The notes below the pieces were generated by a model. It did not search any database. It was not told the DNA's origin and saw only the letters and a program-made list of their open reading frames with translations. From the NCBI GenBank assembly GCA_964655525.1, contig CAZZNE010000009.1:52028-116027 (forward strand): a stretch of 64,000 nucleotides of DNA, given 5' to 3'. Source of the DNA: DLAJ01 sp964655525 (GTDB taxonomy: Bacteria > Bacillota > Clostridia > Lachnospirales > Lachnospiraceae). Shown here one piece after another: positions 8,439 to 16,068 of this stretch. A program made the position numbers and the translations under genes. Position 1 is the first letter of the stretch; each line of letters opens with the position of its first letter.

Positions 8439-8490
8439 CAGCCTGCGAATTTGGGCGCAAGCACAATATTTGCAAAGCGAACTTGTTCGC
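8439..8490 (-). repeat. 52-nt structured intergenic element, copy 1 (upstream of 7711-8418)
   Basis: Read on the minus strand it starts GCGAACAAGTTCGCTTTG and ends CCCAAATTCGCAGGCTG, 20 nt before the start codon. It matches 35542-35592 at 44 of 52 aligned positions. The ends GCGAA...TTTG and CAAATTCGC can pair, with an inner GTGC-TT-GCGC hairpin. Confidence 0.75.
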
Positions 8491-8512
8491 TTTATCACCT
8501 CATCTGCGTTTG

Positions 8513-8518
8513 ATTATA
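8513..8518 (-). promoter_or_regulatory. extended -10 promoter for the PLP-protein gene
   Basis: Minus-strand TGC-TATAAT, an extended -10 without a good -35. It overlaps the divergent promoter at 8529-8557. Confidence 0.5.
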
Positions 8519-8528
8519 GCACATCCGA

Positions 8529-8557
8529 GTGACAGTGTGCGAAAAATGTGTTATACT
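8529..8557 (+). promoter_or_regulatory. sigma-A promoter for the acyltransferase gene
   Basis: GTGACA (8529-8534), 17-nt spacer, TATACT (8552-8557). It lies ~75 nt upstream of ATG 8634 and excludes the longer open frame from 8529. Confidence 0.65.
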
Positions 8558-8633
8558 TGTTTCATGCGGGGAGAAGGCTTATTTATGGAAATGTTGTGGC
8601 TCCGCAGGTTTTGAAAGGGGCAAGAGGTCGAAA

Positions 8634-9692
8634 ATGAAAAAAGAACGGGTGTTATATCTTGATCTGATCCGCATCGTCTGTTTTCTGATGGTGACATCAT
8701 TTCATTTTTCGGTTGCGGTAAAAACGTTTGGGATCAACGCAGACGTGGAGTTTTATCAGGGGATCGTGCATATTGTGTGGGGACCGATTGCCGTGTCGTG
8801 CTTTTTTATGGTGTCCGGCGCAGCATTGATCTATCGTTACGGGGAAAACTTTTCATTGAAGGAATTTTACAAGAAGAGGTTTTTCGGGCTCTATCCGCTG
8901 TTTTGGCTTGCGTATCTGTTTGCGTTCCTTGATTTTTTTTATCGGGTGAAATCTATGCCGGGGGGACCGAAGATTCATTTTCTGCTGTCGGTGGTTGCGA
9001 TGGACGGATATTTTAATGACTGGATCCCGACATTTTATATGATCGGCGAATGGTTTTTGGGTGTGATCGTGATACTCTATATTCTGTTTCCGCTGTACCG
9101 GTTCGTAATGTGTAAGTGCAAATATATTTTACCCGTTGTATTCTTTGTGTTGAGCGTGGTACTGATATATCATAATCCGTTTCCGATGGTGCCGGAGAAA
9201 AACCCGATCATGTGCAGCATGTATTTTGTGCTCGGCATGATGATCGAGATGTTGCGAAGGAGTCCGAAACAGCGGGCGGTAAAAATCGGCAGAAGGATCG
9301 CGGCGGCAGTCGGCGTTATACTTTTTATCGTCGTAGCTGCGGTGGAAAAGACCGGTTATCGGTTTAATGGTTATCATGTGATCTTTGTCATATCGCTGTC
9401 GGTCTATCTGATCCTGATGGAGGTTGCGGAGTGGATAAAGTCGGAGCGGGTAAGGAGTCTGATCAGCATGATCGGCAGACACTCGTATGCGTATTTTTTA
9501 CTGCATCATGTGTTTATGTATAAATATCTTCCGAATTTTTCGGGTGTTACAATGAGCGGTTCCAACACGCTGCTCCTGTTTGTAAGCTGCGTAGGGTATA
9601 TTTATGCGCTGGCGGTCGGGCTGGATAAGATTTATGCGGCGCTCGTGCGCGCGCTTAGAAGATGGCGCGGAAAGGATGAGAGCACGGCATAA
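8634..9692 (+). CDS. membrane acyltransferase, acyltransferase-3 (OafA/WecH-like) family
   Basis: A 352-residue integral membrane protein with about ten hydrophobic segments. The family opening is present: YLDLIRIVCFLMVTSFHFS, with the catalytic-type His after the first helix, then SCFFMVSGAALIY and KKRFFGLYPLFW (the conserved R-x-x-R-lxP region). The end SMIGRHSYAYFLLHH is also typical. The family moves acetyl or other acyl groups onto surface sugars or lipids across the membrane. ATG 8634 fits the promoter at 8529 and an AAGGGG/GAGG site. The acceptor is unknown; a nucleotide-sugar pair (9826-11794) follows but is probably transcribed separately. Confidence 0.85.
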   Translation: MKKERVLYLDLIRIVCFLMVTSFHFSVAVKTFGINADVEFYQGIVHIVWGPIAVSCFFMVSGAALIYRYGENFSLKEFYKKRFFGLYPLFWLAYLFAFLDFFYRVKSMPGGPKIHFLLSVVAMDGYFNDWIPTFYMIGEWFLGVIVILYILFPLYRFVMCKCKYILPVVFFVLSVVLIYHNPFPMVPEKNPIMCSMYFVLGMMIEMLRRSPKQRAVKIGRRIAAAVGVILFIVVAAVEKTGYRFNGYHVIFVISLSVYLILMEVAEWIKSERVRSLISMIGRHSYAYFLLHHVFMYKYLPNFSGVTMSGSNTLLLFVSCVGYIYALAVGLDKIYAALVRALRRWRGKDESTA

Positions 9693-9706
9693 GGTTTTTC
9701 CGGCTG

Positions 9707-9730
9707 TGCCGCATCCGAGCGCGGCATTTT
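9707..9730 (+). terminator. hairpin terminator after acyltransferase gene
   Basis: TGCCGC and GCGGCA arms around an 8-nt loop, followed by TTTT. Confidence 0.55.
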
Positions 9731-9825
9731 GAACGGCAGCGATACAGATACAACATTTTGACAGGTTATCGTAACATTCATGTCTTGCAGAAAGCAAAAA
9801 TCTTACGTTAAACTAGGAGGGAAAT

Positions 9826-10746
9826 ATGGAGAAACCAACATTGGTAATACTTGCAGCCGGAATGGGCAGCAGGTACGGAGGGCTAAAGCAGATCGATCCG
9901 ATTGATAAGCATGGAAATAAGATCATTGACTTTTCAATCTACGATGCGGTCAGGGCGGGGTTCCGCAAGGTCATTTTCATTATCAAAAAAGAGAATGAGG
10001 CGGATTTTCGCTCCTGCATCGGCGATACGGTCAGCAAGTATATCGAGGTCGAATATGTATTTCAGGAGCTTAGCAATGTTCCCGCGGGCGTTGTCATTCC
10101 TGAGGGGCGTATGAAGCCTTGGGGAACCGCACATGCGATTCTATGCTGCAAGGATGTGATCGACGGACCGTTTGCGGTGATTAATTCGGATGATTATTAT
10201 GGGCAGAGCGCATTCCAGACGCTGTACGATTTTCTGACGACGCATGAGGACGGCGAGAAGTACCGCTATGCGATGGTGGGCTATGAGCTTGGCAACACGC
10301 TGACGGATAACGGTTCCGTGGCGCGCGGCTGCTGCATCACGGATCAGAACGGATTTCTGGTCAACATCGCGGAACGCACGAAGATCGTCAAAATGCACGG
10401 CGGTGCGGCGTACACGGAGGACGACGGAGAGACTTATGTGCCGATTCCGATGGAAACGCTCGTATCCATGAATATGTGGGGCTTTATGCCGAGCATCTTA
10501 GGCGAGCTGGAGCAGGCGCTTCAAAGGTTTTTTGCCGAGGAAGTGCCGGTCAATCCCTTAAAATCCGAGTGTTTTTTGCCGATCGAGGTAGACAGACTGC
10601 TTCAGGCGGGTAAAGCGACTGTGGAAGTGCTGCCCTCGAAGGACAAGTGGTTCGGCGTCACCTATAAGGAGGATAAACCCTTTGTTGTGGAATCCATACA
10701 GAATCTGAAAGATGAGGGCGTATATCCTGAAAAACTGTGGGAGTAA
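9826..10746 (+). CDS. sugar-1-phosphate nucleotidyltransferase (probable UTP-dependent)
   Basis: A 306-residue protein with the nucleotidyltransferase signature LAAGMGSRYGGLKQ at residues 9-22, the metal-binding INSDDYYG around 118-125 and GRMKPWGTAHA. The fold forms NDP-sugars from NTP and sugar-1-phosphate, releasing pyrophosphate. It is not a standard GalU; the family is seen beside galE or anomeric sugar kinases. It lies 31 nt before galE with an AGGAGG site for each gene, so the pair likely makes and epimerises UDP-hexoses (UDP-Glc/Gal or UDP-HexNAc) for the Leloir-type pathway or surface sugars. Substrate is inferred from context only. Confidence 0.8.
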   Translation: MEKPTLVILAAGMGSRYGGLKQIDPIDKHGNKIIDFSIYDAVRAGFRKVIFIIKKENEADFRSCIGDTVSKYIEVEYVFQELSNVPAGVVIPEGRMKPWGTAHAILCCKDVIDGPFAVINSDDYYGQSAFQTLYDFLTTHEDGEKYRYAMVGYELGNTLTDNGSVARGCCITDQNGFLVNIAERTKIVKMHGGAAYTEDDGETYVPIPMETLVSMNMWGFMPSILGELEQALQRFFAEEVPVNPLKSECFLPIEVDRLLQAGKATVEVLPSKDKWFGVTYKEDKPFVVESIQNLKDEGVYPEKLWE

Positions 10747-10777
10747 CGCCTCTGATGAAAAATAAGGAGGATGGGGT

Positions 10778-11794
10778 ATGTCGATTTTAGTAACGGGCGG
10801 TGCAGGTTATATCGGAAGCCATACGGTAGTGGAGCTGCAGAATGCGGGGTATGAGGTTGTTGTACTGGATAATCTGAGTAATTCCAGTGAGAAGTCCTTA
10901 AAGCGTGTGGAAAAAATTACGGGAAAGGCAGTTCCTTTTTACAAGGCGGATATTTTAGACCGTGAGGCGTTGGAAGAAATTTTTGCAAAAGAAGCAATTG
11001 ACTGCTGTATCCATTTCGCGGGCTTAAAGGCGGTCGGAGAATCCGTACAGAAGCCGTGGGAATATTACAATAACAATATTGCCGGAACTCTCACGCTTGT
11101 GGACGTGATGAGAAAGCACGGCTGCAAAAACATCATTTTTTCGTCTTCGGCAACCGTGTACGGCAATCCGGCGGTGATTCCGATCACGGAACAGTGCCCG
11201 AAAGGACAATGTACCAATCCGTACGGCTGGACCAAATCCATGCTGGAGCAGATCTTAAGCGATATGCAGAAGGCGGATCCGGAGTGGAACGTCATCCTGC
11301 TTCGTTATTTTAATCCGATCGGCGCGCATAAGAGCGGAACGATCGGCGAGAATCCGAACGGCATCCCGAACAATCTGATGCCTTACATCACGCAGGTTGC
11401 AGTCGGCAAGCTGAAGCAGCTCGGCGTGTTCGGAAATGATTACGATACGCCAGATGGAACCGGAGTGAGGGATTATATTCATGTTGTCGATCTGGCGAAG
11501 GGACATGTGAAAGCGGTAAAGAAGGTCGAGGAAAAAGCGGGCTTAAAGATTTACAATCTCGGTACAGGCGTCGGTTACAGCGTTCTGGATATTGTAAAGA
11601 ATTTTGAGGAAGCGAACGGCGTGAAGATCCCTTATGAGATTAAGCCGAGGCGTGCGGGAGACATTGCCACCTGCTACGCCGATGCATCGCTTGCGAAAGA
11701 AGAACTTGGCTGGACCGCGGAGTATGGTATTCGCGAGATGTGCGAGGACTCCTGGAGATGGCAGAGCAATAACCCGAACGGGTATGAGGAGTAA
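10778..11794 (+). CDS. galE: UDP-glucose 4-epimerase
   Basis: A 338-residue extended short-chain dehydrogenase, the normal GalE length. NAD site GGAGYIG at residues 7-13, DNLSNSS, catalytic Ser/Tyr/Lys in FSSSATVYG and NPYGWTK, and the GalE-type LRYFNPIGAHKSG and GTGVRDYIHVVDLAKGH blocks are all present. It interconverts UDP-glucose and UDP-galactose, using tightly bound NAD. It is downstream of and probably co-transcribed with the nucleotidyltransferase at 9826. A strong palindromic terminator follows. Confidence 0.95.
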   Translation: MSILVTGGAGYIGSHTVVELQNAGYEVVVLDNLSNSSEKSLKRVEKITGKAVPFYKADILDREALEEIFAKEAIDCCIHFAGLKAVGESVQKPWEYYNNNIAGTLTLVDVMRKHGCKNIIFSSSATVYGNPAVIPITEQCPKGQCTNPYGWTKSMLEQILSDMQKADPEWNVILLRYFNPIGAHKSGTIGENPNGIPNNLMPYITQVAVGKLKQLGVFGNDYDTPDGTGVRDYIHVVDLAKGHVKAVKKVEEKAGLKIYNLGTGVGYSVLDIVKNFEEANGVKIPYEIKPRRAGDIATCYADASLAKEELGWTAEYGIREMCEDSWRWQSNNPNGYEE

Positions 11795-11817
11795 AAAAGA
11801 AATGCTGGAAGCATTAC

Positions 11818-11854
11818 GTAAAAAAGAATGGCGCGAAGCGCCATTCTTTTTTAC
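11818..11854. terminator. strong bidirectional terminator, galE / hemolysin III
   Basis: A perfect 17-bp stem (GTAAAAAAGAATGGCGC and its complement) with a GAA loop. A-run on one side and T-run on the other make it work for both convergent genes; the stop codon of the minus-strand gene lies in the stem. Confidence 0.92.
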
Positions 11855-12501
11855 GCCACATATCCATACATAAAGATAAAATGGCAGACGCTTCCCGCCA
11901 TGACAAACAGATGGAATACCTCGTGGGAACCGAAATATGCATGTTTTGCGTTAAATACGGAAAGCTTCAGTGCGTAAATAACGCCCCCGGCTGTATAGAT
12001 CAGTCCGCCTGCGAGCAGCCATAAAAAAGCGGCTAGCGGAAGCGTATGGATGAGCTGTCCAAATACAAAGAGGCATACCCAGCCCATGGAAATATACAGG
12101 ATGGAAGAAAACCATTTCGGGCAGGTGATCCAGCAAGCCTTGACGATCATACCGGCGAGCGCGATGCCCCACACAACGGCAAGGAGCAGGTACCCGAGCT
12201 GTCCGCCAAGAACGATCAGACATACAGGCGTATAGGAGCCGGCGATCAGCACAAAGATCATCATATGATCCAGCTTGCGGAATATGCGGAGCAGTTTGCC
12301 GCCTACGTTGACGGAATGATATAGCGTGCTTGCGCCGTACAGAAGCACCATGCTGAGTATAAAGACCGTCATCGCCAAAAGATGACGGGAGTCCGCGGAC
12401 ATACTTGCTTTGATCAGGAGCGGTGTTGCTGCAATGGAAGCGAAGACCATAGCGATCAGATGAGTGATGGCACTTCCGGGTTCACGGATCGTAATTGTCA
12501 T
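11851..12501 (-). CDS. hemolysin III family (PAQR-type) membrane protein
   Basis: A 216-residue protein with seven predicted transmembrane helices. PAQR/hemolysin III motifs are intact: YGASTLYHSV near the second helix, RKLDHMMIFVLIAGSYTP, and GSHEVFHLFVMAGSVCHF at the end, which together supply the Ser/His/Asp/His metal site. Bacterial members are of uncertain function (membrane stress or putative hydrolase activity); the hemolysin name is historical. It is a single gene with its own promoter (12657-12685), a ~150-nt leader and a dyad at 12624-12644 just downstream of the -10 box. Confidence 0.92.
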   Translation of the reverse strand: MTITIREPGSAITHLIAMVFASIAATPLLIKASMSADSRHLLAMTVFILSMVLLYGASTLYHSVNVGGKLLRIFRKLDHMMIFVLIAGSYTPVCLIVLGGQLGYLLLAVVWGIALAGMIVKACWITCPKWFSSILYISMGWVCLFVFGQLIHTLPLAAFLWLLAGGLIYTAGGVIYALKLSVFNAKHAYFGSHEVFHLFVMAGSVCHFIFMYGYVA

Positions 12502-12623
12502 AAAAAATCCCTTCTTTCCTAAAATAGATTTAGAATCCGCATGTCAGCCGGAAAGGCATACGTGCAGATATGAAAAAACAAATGGAACTGCTCATAGTAT
12601 AAACCGCTTTGCGAAACTTTATG

Positions 12624-12644
12624 ACATAGTAAACAAAACTATGT
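12624..12644. promoter_or_regulatory. inverted-repeat operator candidate before hemolysin III gene
   Basis: ACATAGT-N7-ACTATGT, perfect 7-bp arms, sits about 13 nt downstream of the -10 box of the minus-strand promoter, where a bound repressor would block transcription. No regulator gene is adjacent. Confidence 0.55.
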
Positions 12645-12656
12645 TGTGGTATACAT

Positions 12657-12685
12657 ATATTACAACACGCGACGGATAGTGTCAA
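12657..12685 (-). promoter_or_regulatory. consensus sigma-A promoter for hemolysin III gene
   Basis: Minus strand: TTGACA (12685-12680), 17-nt spacer, TAATAT (12662-12657). Confidence 0.85.
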
Positions 12686-12737
12686 CAGAAAAATGAACAA
12701 TCAATACGATGCTTTATGCGTTTTCTGTTGCTATGCA

Positions 12738-12766
12738 TAAAAAACGCAGGCTTTTTGCCTGCGTTT
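12738..12766 (-). terminator. terminator after the 88-aa gene
   Basis: Minus strand: AAACGCAGGC, five-base loop, GCCTGCGTTTTTTA. A further half-copy of the same arm lies at about 12779-12790. Confidence 0.8.
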
Positions 12767-12838
12767 GCGGAATTTTTTGCCTGCGTTTTGGAATGTTTTT
12801 TGGTGGTTCTGCGTAAATTAATAATTGTGTGGGCGATA

Positions 12839-13105
12839 TCAGTCTTCTTCGATGATTTGGAACTCCAAATAATCGAACGGAATCTGCTCAATAAAACTGT
12901 CCTGCCGGAAGCGGGTCTTGGCATGCTGCTGAAATTCCCGGATGTTGCTGTCGAGCCAGATCGGTTTGCCGAGGTCAAAACGGATGCAGACTTCGTCAAG
13001 CGCGCGAAAGACTTTGTGTGTCCGCGTATCCTCGCGATCGTCAATGATCACGGTATCGCGGAGCATGTGATTTTCTTTCCATATTTTTGCCCATAAACGA
13101 AACAT
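12839..13105 (-). CDS. conserved-type 88-aa hypothetical protein
   Basis: An 88-residue soluble protein rich in Asp, Arg and Phe, with no membrane segment. Visible phrases are WKENHMLRDTVI, DDREDTRTHKVF and KPIWLDSNIREFQ. I do not recognise a domain. The gene is well supported: AAAGGA lies 7 nt before ATG 13105, a good promoter lies at 13156-13184 and a terminator at 12738. It is divergent from the RelQ-type synthetase. Confidence 0.75.
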   Translation of the reverse strand: MFRLWAKIWKENHMLRDTVIIDDREDTRTHKVFRALDEVCIRFDLGKPIWLDSNIREFQQHAKTRFRQDSFIEQIPFDYLEFQIIEED

Positions 13106-13155
13106 CGCGAGTTCCTTTCAACTTTGTTTGATCAAGATACGTCTGATAAATATAA

Positions 13156-13184
13156 AGTATAGCGATAAAATGTAGTATTTGTAA
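13156..13184 (-). promoter_or_regulatory. sigma-A promoter for the 88-aa gene
   Basis: Minus strand: TTACAA (13184-13179), 17-nt spacer, TATACT (13161-13156). Confidence 0.75.
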
Positions 13185-13210
13185 ATAAACCATTAAATAT
13201 TTGTGAAAAA

Positions 13211-13239
13211 TGTACATTTTTTCCGAAATATGGTATAAT
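13211..13239 (+). promoter_or_regulatory. extended -10 promoter for the (p)ppGpp synthetase gene
   Basis: TGTACA (13211-13216), 17-nt spacer, TATAAT (13234-13239) preceded by TGG, an extended -10. Confidence 0.75.
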
Positions 13240-13300
13240 GATTACAGAATTTAGCACAAAAACGACAGCCTGAGTGTATGCTTGGATTGGGGGAGTGGAA

Positions 13301-13939
13301 ATGGAATTTTGGCCTAGTGCAAACAGTGAGGTGGATAAGTGGAAGGAAGTGCAGCTTGTCTATCAATCGGCATTGAAAGAAATCGGAACAAAGCTTGAGA
13401 TCCTGAATGATGAATTTCAGCATGTACATAAGTATAATCCGATTGAGCATATCAAGTCGAGGATCAAGACATCGGAGAGCATCGTTAAGAAATTGAAGCG
13501 TAACGGATATGATTCGACGATTGAAAATATGATCGAGCATGTGAATGACATTGCGGGAATCCGCGTAATCTGTTCCTTTACGTCGGATATTGAACAGATC
13601 GCGAAAATGATCGAGCGCCAGAGCGACTTAAAGGTCATTGGGATCAAGGATTACTTTACAAATCCGAAGCCGAACGGCTATCAGAGCTATCACATGCTTG
13701 TTACCGTGCCGATCAATCTGTCGGACAGAATCGTCGATACGAAAGTGGAGATTCAGATCCGAACGGTTGCGATGGATTTTTGGGCGAGCCTGGAGCATAA
13801 GATTCATTACAAATTCGAAGGGGAGACACCGGAAACGATCGAGCGTGAGCTGATGGAATGCGCGCGCATGGTTTCCGAGCTGGATGCGAAGATGCTTTCC
13901 CTTAACAATGAAGTCAGAAAAATCGAAGAGCAGGATTAG
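13301..13939 (+). CDS. small alarmone synthetase, RelQ/YjbM type GTP pyrophosphokinase
   Basis: A 212-residue stand-alone RelA/SpoT synthetase domain without hydrolase, TGS or ACT parts. Family blocks: HIKSRIKTSESIVKKL (ATP site), NDIAGIRVICSF with the metal Asp, YFTNPKPNGYQSYH (G-loop contacting GDP/GTP) and VEIQIRTVAMDFWASLEHKIHYK with the second catalytic acidic residue. It makes (p)ppGpp from ATP and GDP/GTP. RelQ proteins in Firmicutes form tetramers and respond to cell-wall stress. ATG 13301 has GGGAG five bases upstream. The gene stands alone with its own promoter and a strong terminator. Confidence 0.92.
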   Translation: MEFWPSANSEVDKWKEVQLVYQSALKEIGTKLEILNDEFQHVHKYNPIEHIKSRIKTSESIVKKLKRNGYDSTIENMIEHVNDIAGIRVICSFTSDIEQIAKMIERQSDLKVIGIKDYFTNPKPNGYQSYHMLVTVPINLSDRIVDTKVEIQIRTVAMDFWASLEHKIHYKFEGETPETIERELMECARMVSELDAKMLSLNNEVRKIEEQD

Positions 13940-13942
13940 TAA

Positions 13943-13977
13943 CGAAGGAAGCGCCGATACGATCGGCGCTTCCTTCG
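13943..13977 (+). terminator. 16-bp terminator hairpin after alarmone synthetase
   Basis: Perfect 16-bp stem CGAAGGAAGCGCCGAT / complement with an ACG loop; the T-run is short. A second hairpin (GCCTGAGT/ACTCAGGC) follows at 14052-14077. Confidence 0.8.
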
Positions 13978-14051
13978 GACTTTCTGCGGCGCACGCGGAT
14001 AGGAAAAGAATATGCCGCTTTGCGTTCTTTTTACCCCCTAAAATGAGGAGT

Positions 14052-14081
14052 GCCTGAGTACCTTTCGGCACTCAGGCTTAT
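14052..14081 (+). terminator. second hairpin in the 13940-14250 gap
   Basis: GCCTGAGT, ten-base loop, ACTCAGGC followed by TTATT. Probably a back-up terminator. The rest of 14082-14250 is AT-rich with no gene I can support. Confidence 0.5.
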
Positions 14082-14250
14082 TATGAAAAAAATAATGAAA
14101 ATCATGATGAAAACAATAACTTGAATTAAGTTAAGTATAACGATAGATTATGAACAAATCATGAACGAACCGTGAATGATTGGTTAATATTTATAAACAA
14201 TCCAAAAAATGGAAATAAATGTAGTGCAGATTGCACAAAAACGAAAGAGC

Positions 14251-14279
14251 TTGAGAGAATCAAAACTGTATGTTATAAT
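14251..14279 (+). promoter_or_regulatory. sigma-A promoter for the coiled-coil gene and its hairpin leader
   Basis: TTGAGA (14251-14256), 17-nt spacer, TATAAT (14274-14279). Transcription would start near 14286, so the hairpin repeats at 14281-14441 are carried as a ~190-nt 5' leader. Confidence 0.7.
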
Positions 14280-14280
14280 A

Positions 14281-14337
14281 GGCACATAAGAAAAACAAGC
14301 GACCGCGCAGCGGGCATTTGTTTTTCTTGTGCCTATA
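14281..14337 (+). repeat. composite hairpin element in leader, part 1
   Basis: GGCACA-TA-AGAAAAACAA at the left pairs with TTGTTTTTCTTGTGCC at the right (16 bp with a 2-nt bulge), enclosing the GC-rich first copy of the 27-bp repeat. Confidence 0.7.
14295..14321 (+). repeat. 27-bp direct repeat, copy 1
   Basis: Starts ACAAGCGACCGCGCAGC and ends GGGCATTTGT; identical to 14415-14441, 120 bp downstream. Its ends ACAA/TTGT can pair. Confidence 0.9.
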
Positions 14338-14338
14338 C

Positions 14339-14396
14339 CGAGCAAACGCCCGGCGAAGCCGGGTAAAAAGTGCGGAGCACGAGTTTGCGAGGAAAA
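14339..14396 (+). repeat. composite hairpin element in leader, part 2
   Basis: Outer stem GCAAAC/GTTTGC encloses two hairpins, CCCGGC-GAA-GCCGGG and GTGC-GGA-GCAC, and ends GCGAGG. The layout (outer stem, inner GTGC..GCAC hairpin, R-GG end) recalls the elements at 8439 and 35542. Confidence 0.65.
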
Positions 14397-14414
14397 AGGA
14401 AAATAAAGGACAGT

Positions 14415-14441
14415 ACAAGCGACCGCGCAGCGGGCATTTGT
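14415..14441 (+). repeat. 27-bp direct repeat, copy 2
   Basis: Exact copy of 14295-14321, here without the flanking A/T arms, ending ~32 nt before the coiled-coil gene. Confidence 0.9.
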
Positions 14442-14473
14442 GGGGTACATGAAAAGAGGAAGAAAGGGTCTGG

Positions 14474-15403
14474 GTGGAAAACATGGATAGCTTTATGGAT
14501 AAAATTGCACACAAATTTACGGCACAGGATATGATCAAGGCGAATGCGGCGGCGGAGGAAAAGGAACTGGAGCGTCTGCGCGTGCAGGTTGCCGAATATG
14601 ATACAAGAATACAGGAGATCCGTAAGCTGAATCTCAAGAATTTGGAGCTGGCGGATAATCTGCAGGCAATGATTGATGCCGGAAACGCTAAGATAAAAGC
14701 GTATGCGGACGCACAGGAGCAGAGCGAGCAGGCGGAAGGGGCAGCGGCGCAGGCTGTGACCGGCGAGCAGCTGGAAGACCTGTCTCAGAAGTTGATCACA
14801 CAGACGAAGCAGCTTACCATGGCAAAGCTTGAGACGATGGAGCGGCTGGATACGTTAGAGAACAGATTAAACACACGTTCAGAGCTGGAACAGATCGCGG
14901 AGAAGTTGGAGAAGTCTTCGGTATCCGAGGAATTGATCGCAAGGCTTGACACCAGTGAGAAGCTGAATGAGATTGCAGCAAAGCTGGAGCAGCAGCCGAC
15001 GACGGACGAAATCGCGGAGAAGCTGAATTACCGCACGGCATTTGAAGGAATCGTATCAAAATTAGACAGATTTCCGACGCTGGATGAGATTGCAGAGCGG
15101 CTCGTCAGCGAAAAGCCGGAGGGACTTGAGGAACGGCTGAATGCGGTCAAGGAAGAGCTGACCGACCATGTACATAAAGAGAACGTTAAAGTATACCGTA
15201 ACGTGCAGGCAGCGATCATAGATGAAAATAAGAAGCTGGCGGAGGCGATCGCCGCATCTCAGATAGAGATGAAGGAGCAGCTTGCAAGAACCGAAAAGAA
15301 CGTATCGGGACTAAAGACGCTCGCAATCGTGACATTGATCGCGGCACTTGCCAATATCGGGATCTGGGCTGCGTCAATCTTCAATCTTCTGCCTACGTTC
15401 TGA
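14474..15403 (+). CDS. coiled-coil protein with C-terminal membrane anchor, function unknown
   Basis: A 309-residue protein that is almost entirely charged heptad-type helix up to residue ~275, with a degenerate repeat of ~22 residues (ELxEIAxKLE, TDEIAEKLN, LDEIAERLV) in residues 130-220. One hydrophobic helix follows (LAIVTLIAALANIGIWAASIF) and the protein ends five residues later, so it is probably tail-anchored with the coiled coil in the cytoplasm. I do not recognise a named family; scaffold or tether roles are guesses. GTG 14474 has AAAGGG 5 nt upstream; ATG 14483 with GGTGG is an equally possible start. The long hairpin leader suggests post-transcriptional control. Confidence 0.75.
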   Translation: MENMDSFMDKIAHKFTAQDMIKANAAAEEKELERLRVQVAEYDTRIQEIRKLNLKNLELADNLQAMIDAGNAKIKAYADAQEQSEQAEGAAAQAVTGEQLEDLSQKLITQTKQLTMAKLETMERLDTLENRLNTRSELEQIAEKLEKSSVSEELIARLDTSEKLNEIAAKLEQQPTTDEIAEKLNYRTAFEGIVSKLDRFPTLDEIAERLVSEKPEGLEERLNAVKEELTDHVHKENVKVYRNVQAAIIDENKKLAEAIAASQIEMKEQLARTEKNVSGLKTLAIVTLIAALANIGIWAASIFNLLPTF

Positions 15404-15454
15404 TGGAAATATTGTGCTAATGAGTTATTCAGACAGAAAGGAGCCGCGAAGATC

Positions 15455-16021
15455 GTGGGGAAACAATTATGGAAGCCGGGCAACATGCTCTATCCGATTC
15501 CAGCCGTGCTGATTAGCGTTGCGGATAAGGACGGAAAGCCCAATTTGTTTACAGCGAGCTGGGTAGGGACGGTCTGCTCCGATCCGCCCATGGTATCCGT
15601 TTCTGTACGACCTGAGCGCTATTCCTACCATATGATAGAGGAGACGGGAGAATTTGTCGTCAATCTGACGACGAAGCAGCTGGCCCGCGCGGCGGATTAT
15701 TGCGGCGTGCGGAGCGGCCGGGATGAGAATAAATGGGAGGGTGCGGGCTTAACGCCTGTAACAGGCACGAAGGTGCGTGCGCCCTATGTGAAGGAAAGTC
15801 CCGTCAACATTGAGTGCAAGGTGACAAATAAGCTTGCGCTCGGAACGCACGACATGTTCATCGGTACGGTGGTGGCGGTGCTCGTGGACGACGCGTATAT
15901 GGATGAAAAAAACGCGTTTCATTTAGAGCAGGCAGAACCAATCGTCTATTCGCACGGCACCTATCATGAGCTTGGAGCGGCACTTGGTAAATTTGGGTTC
16001 AGCGTAAAAAAGAGTGTTTGA
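15455..16021 (+). CDS. flavin reductase-like / flavoredoxin family protein
   Basis: A 188-residue FMN-binding split-barrel protein. Family marks: PIPAVLISVADKDGKPNLFTASWVG at the start, PPMVSVSVRPERYSYHMI and GEFVVNLTT, which form the FMN pocket, and CGVRSGRDENKW. Members reduce flavin or transfer electrons using FMN; the physiological partner is unknown. Translation starts at GTG 15455, with AAAGGAG 11 nt upstream. The gap to the coiled-coil gene is 51 nt with no terminator, so co-transcription is possible. Its terminator is shared with dinB on the other strand. Confidence 0.88.
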   Translation: MGKQLWKPGNMLYPIPAVLISVADKDGKPNLFTASWVGTVCSDPPMVSVSVRPERYSYHMIEETGEFVVNLTTKQLARAADYCGVRSGRDENKWEGAGLTPVTGTKVRAPYVKESPVNIECKVTNKLALGTHDMFIGTVVAVLVDDAYMDEKNAFHLEQAEPIVYSHGTYHELGAALGKFGFSVKKSV

Positions 16022-16035
16022 AAATTTCCATACAT

Positions 16036-16068
16036 AAAAAAAGAATTGTGTTCACAATTCTTTTTTTT
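16036..16068. terminator. bidirectional terminator, flavoredoxin / dinB
   Basis: AAAAAAAGAATTGTG and CACAATTCTTTTTTTT form a 15-bp stem with A- and T-runs. The dinB stop codon overlaps the loop. Confidence 0.92.

Noticed and set aside
14295..14441. Possible CRISPR array from the two identical 27-bp repeats
   Set aside because: Only two copies, 120 bp apart, with structured non-spacer sequence between and no cas genes.
14172..14637. Short open frames on both strands over the hairpin leader (14172-14366 plus; 14184-14450 and 14260-14637 minus)
   Set aside because: They only translate the repeats and have no ribosome binding site; the plus-strand promoter at 14251 and the structure point to non-coding sequence.
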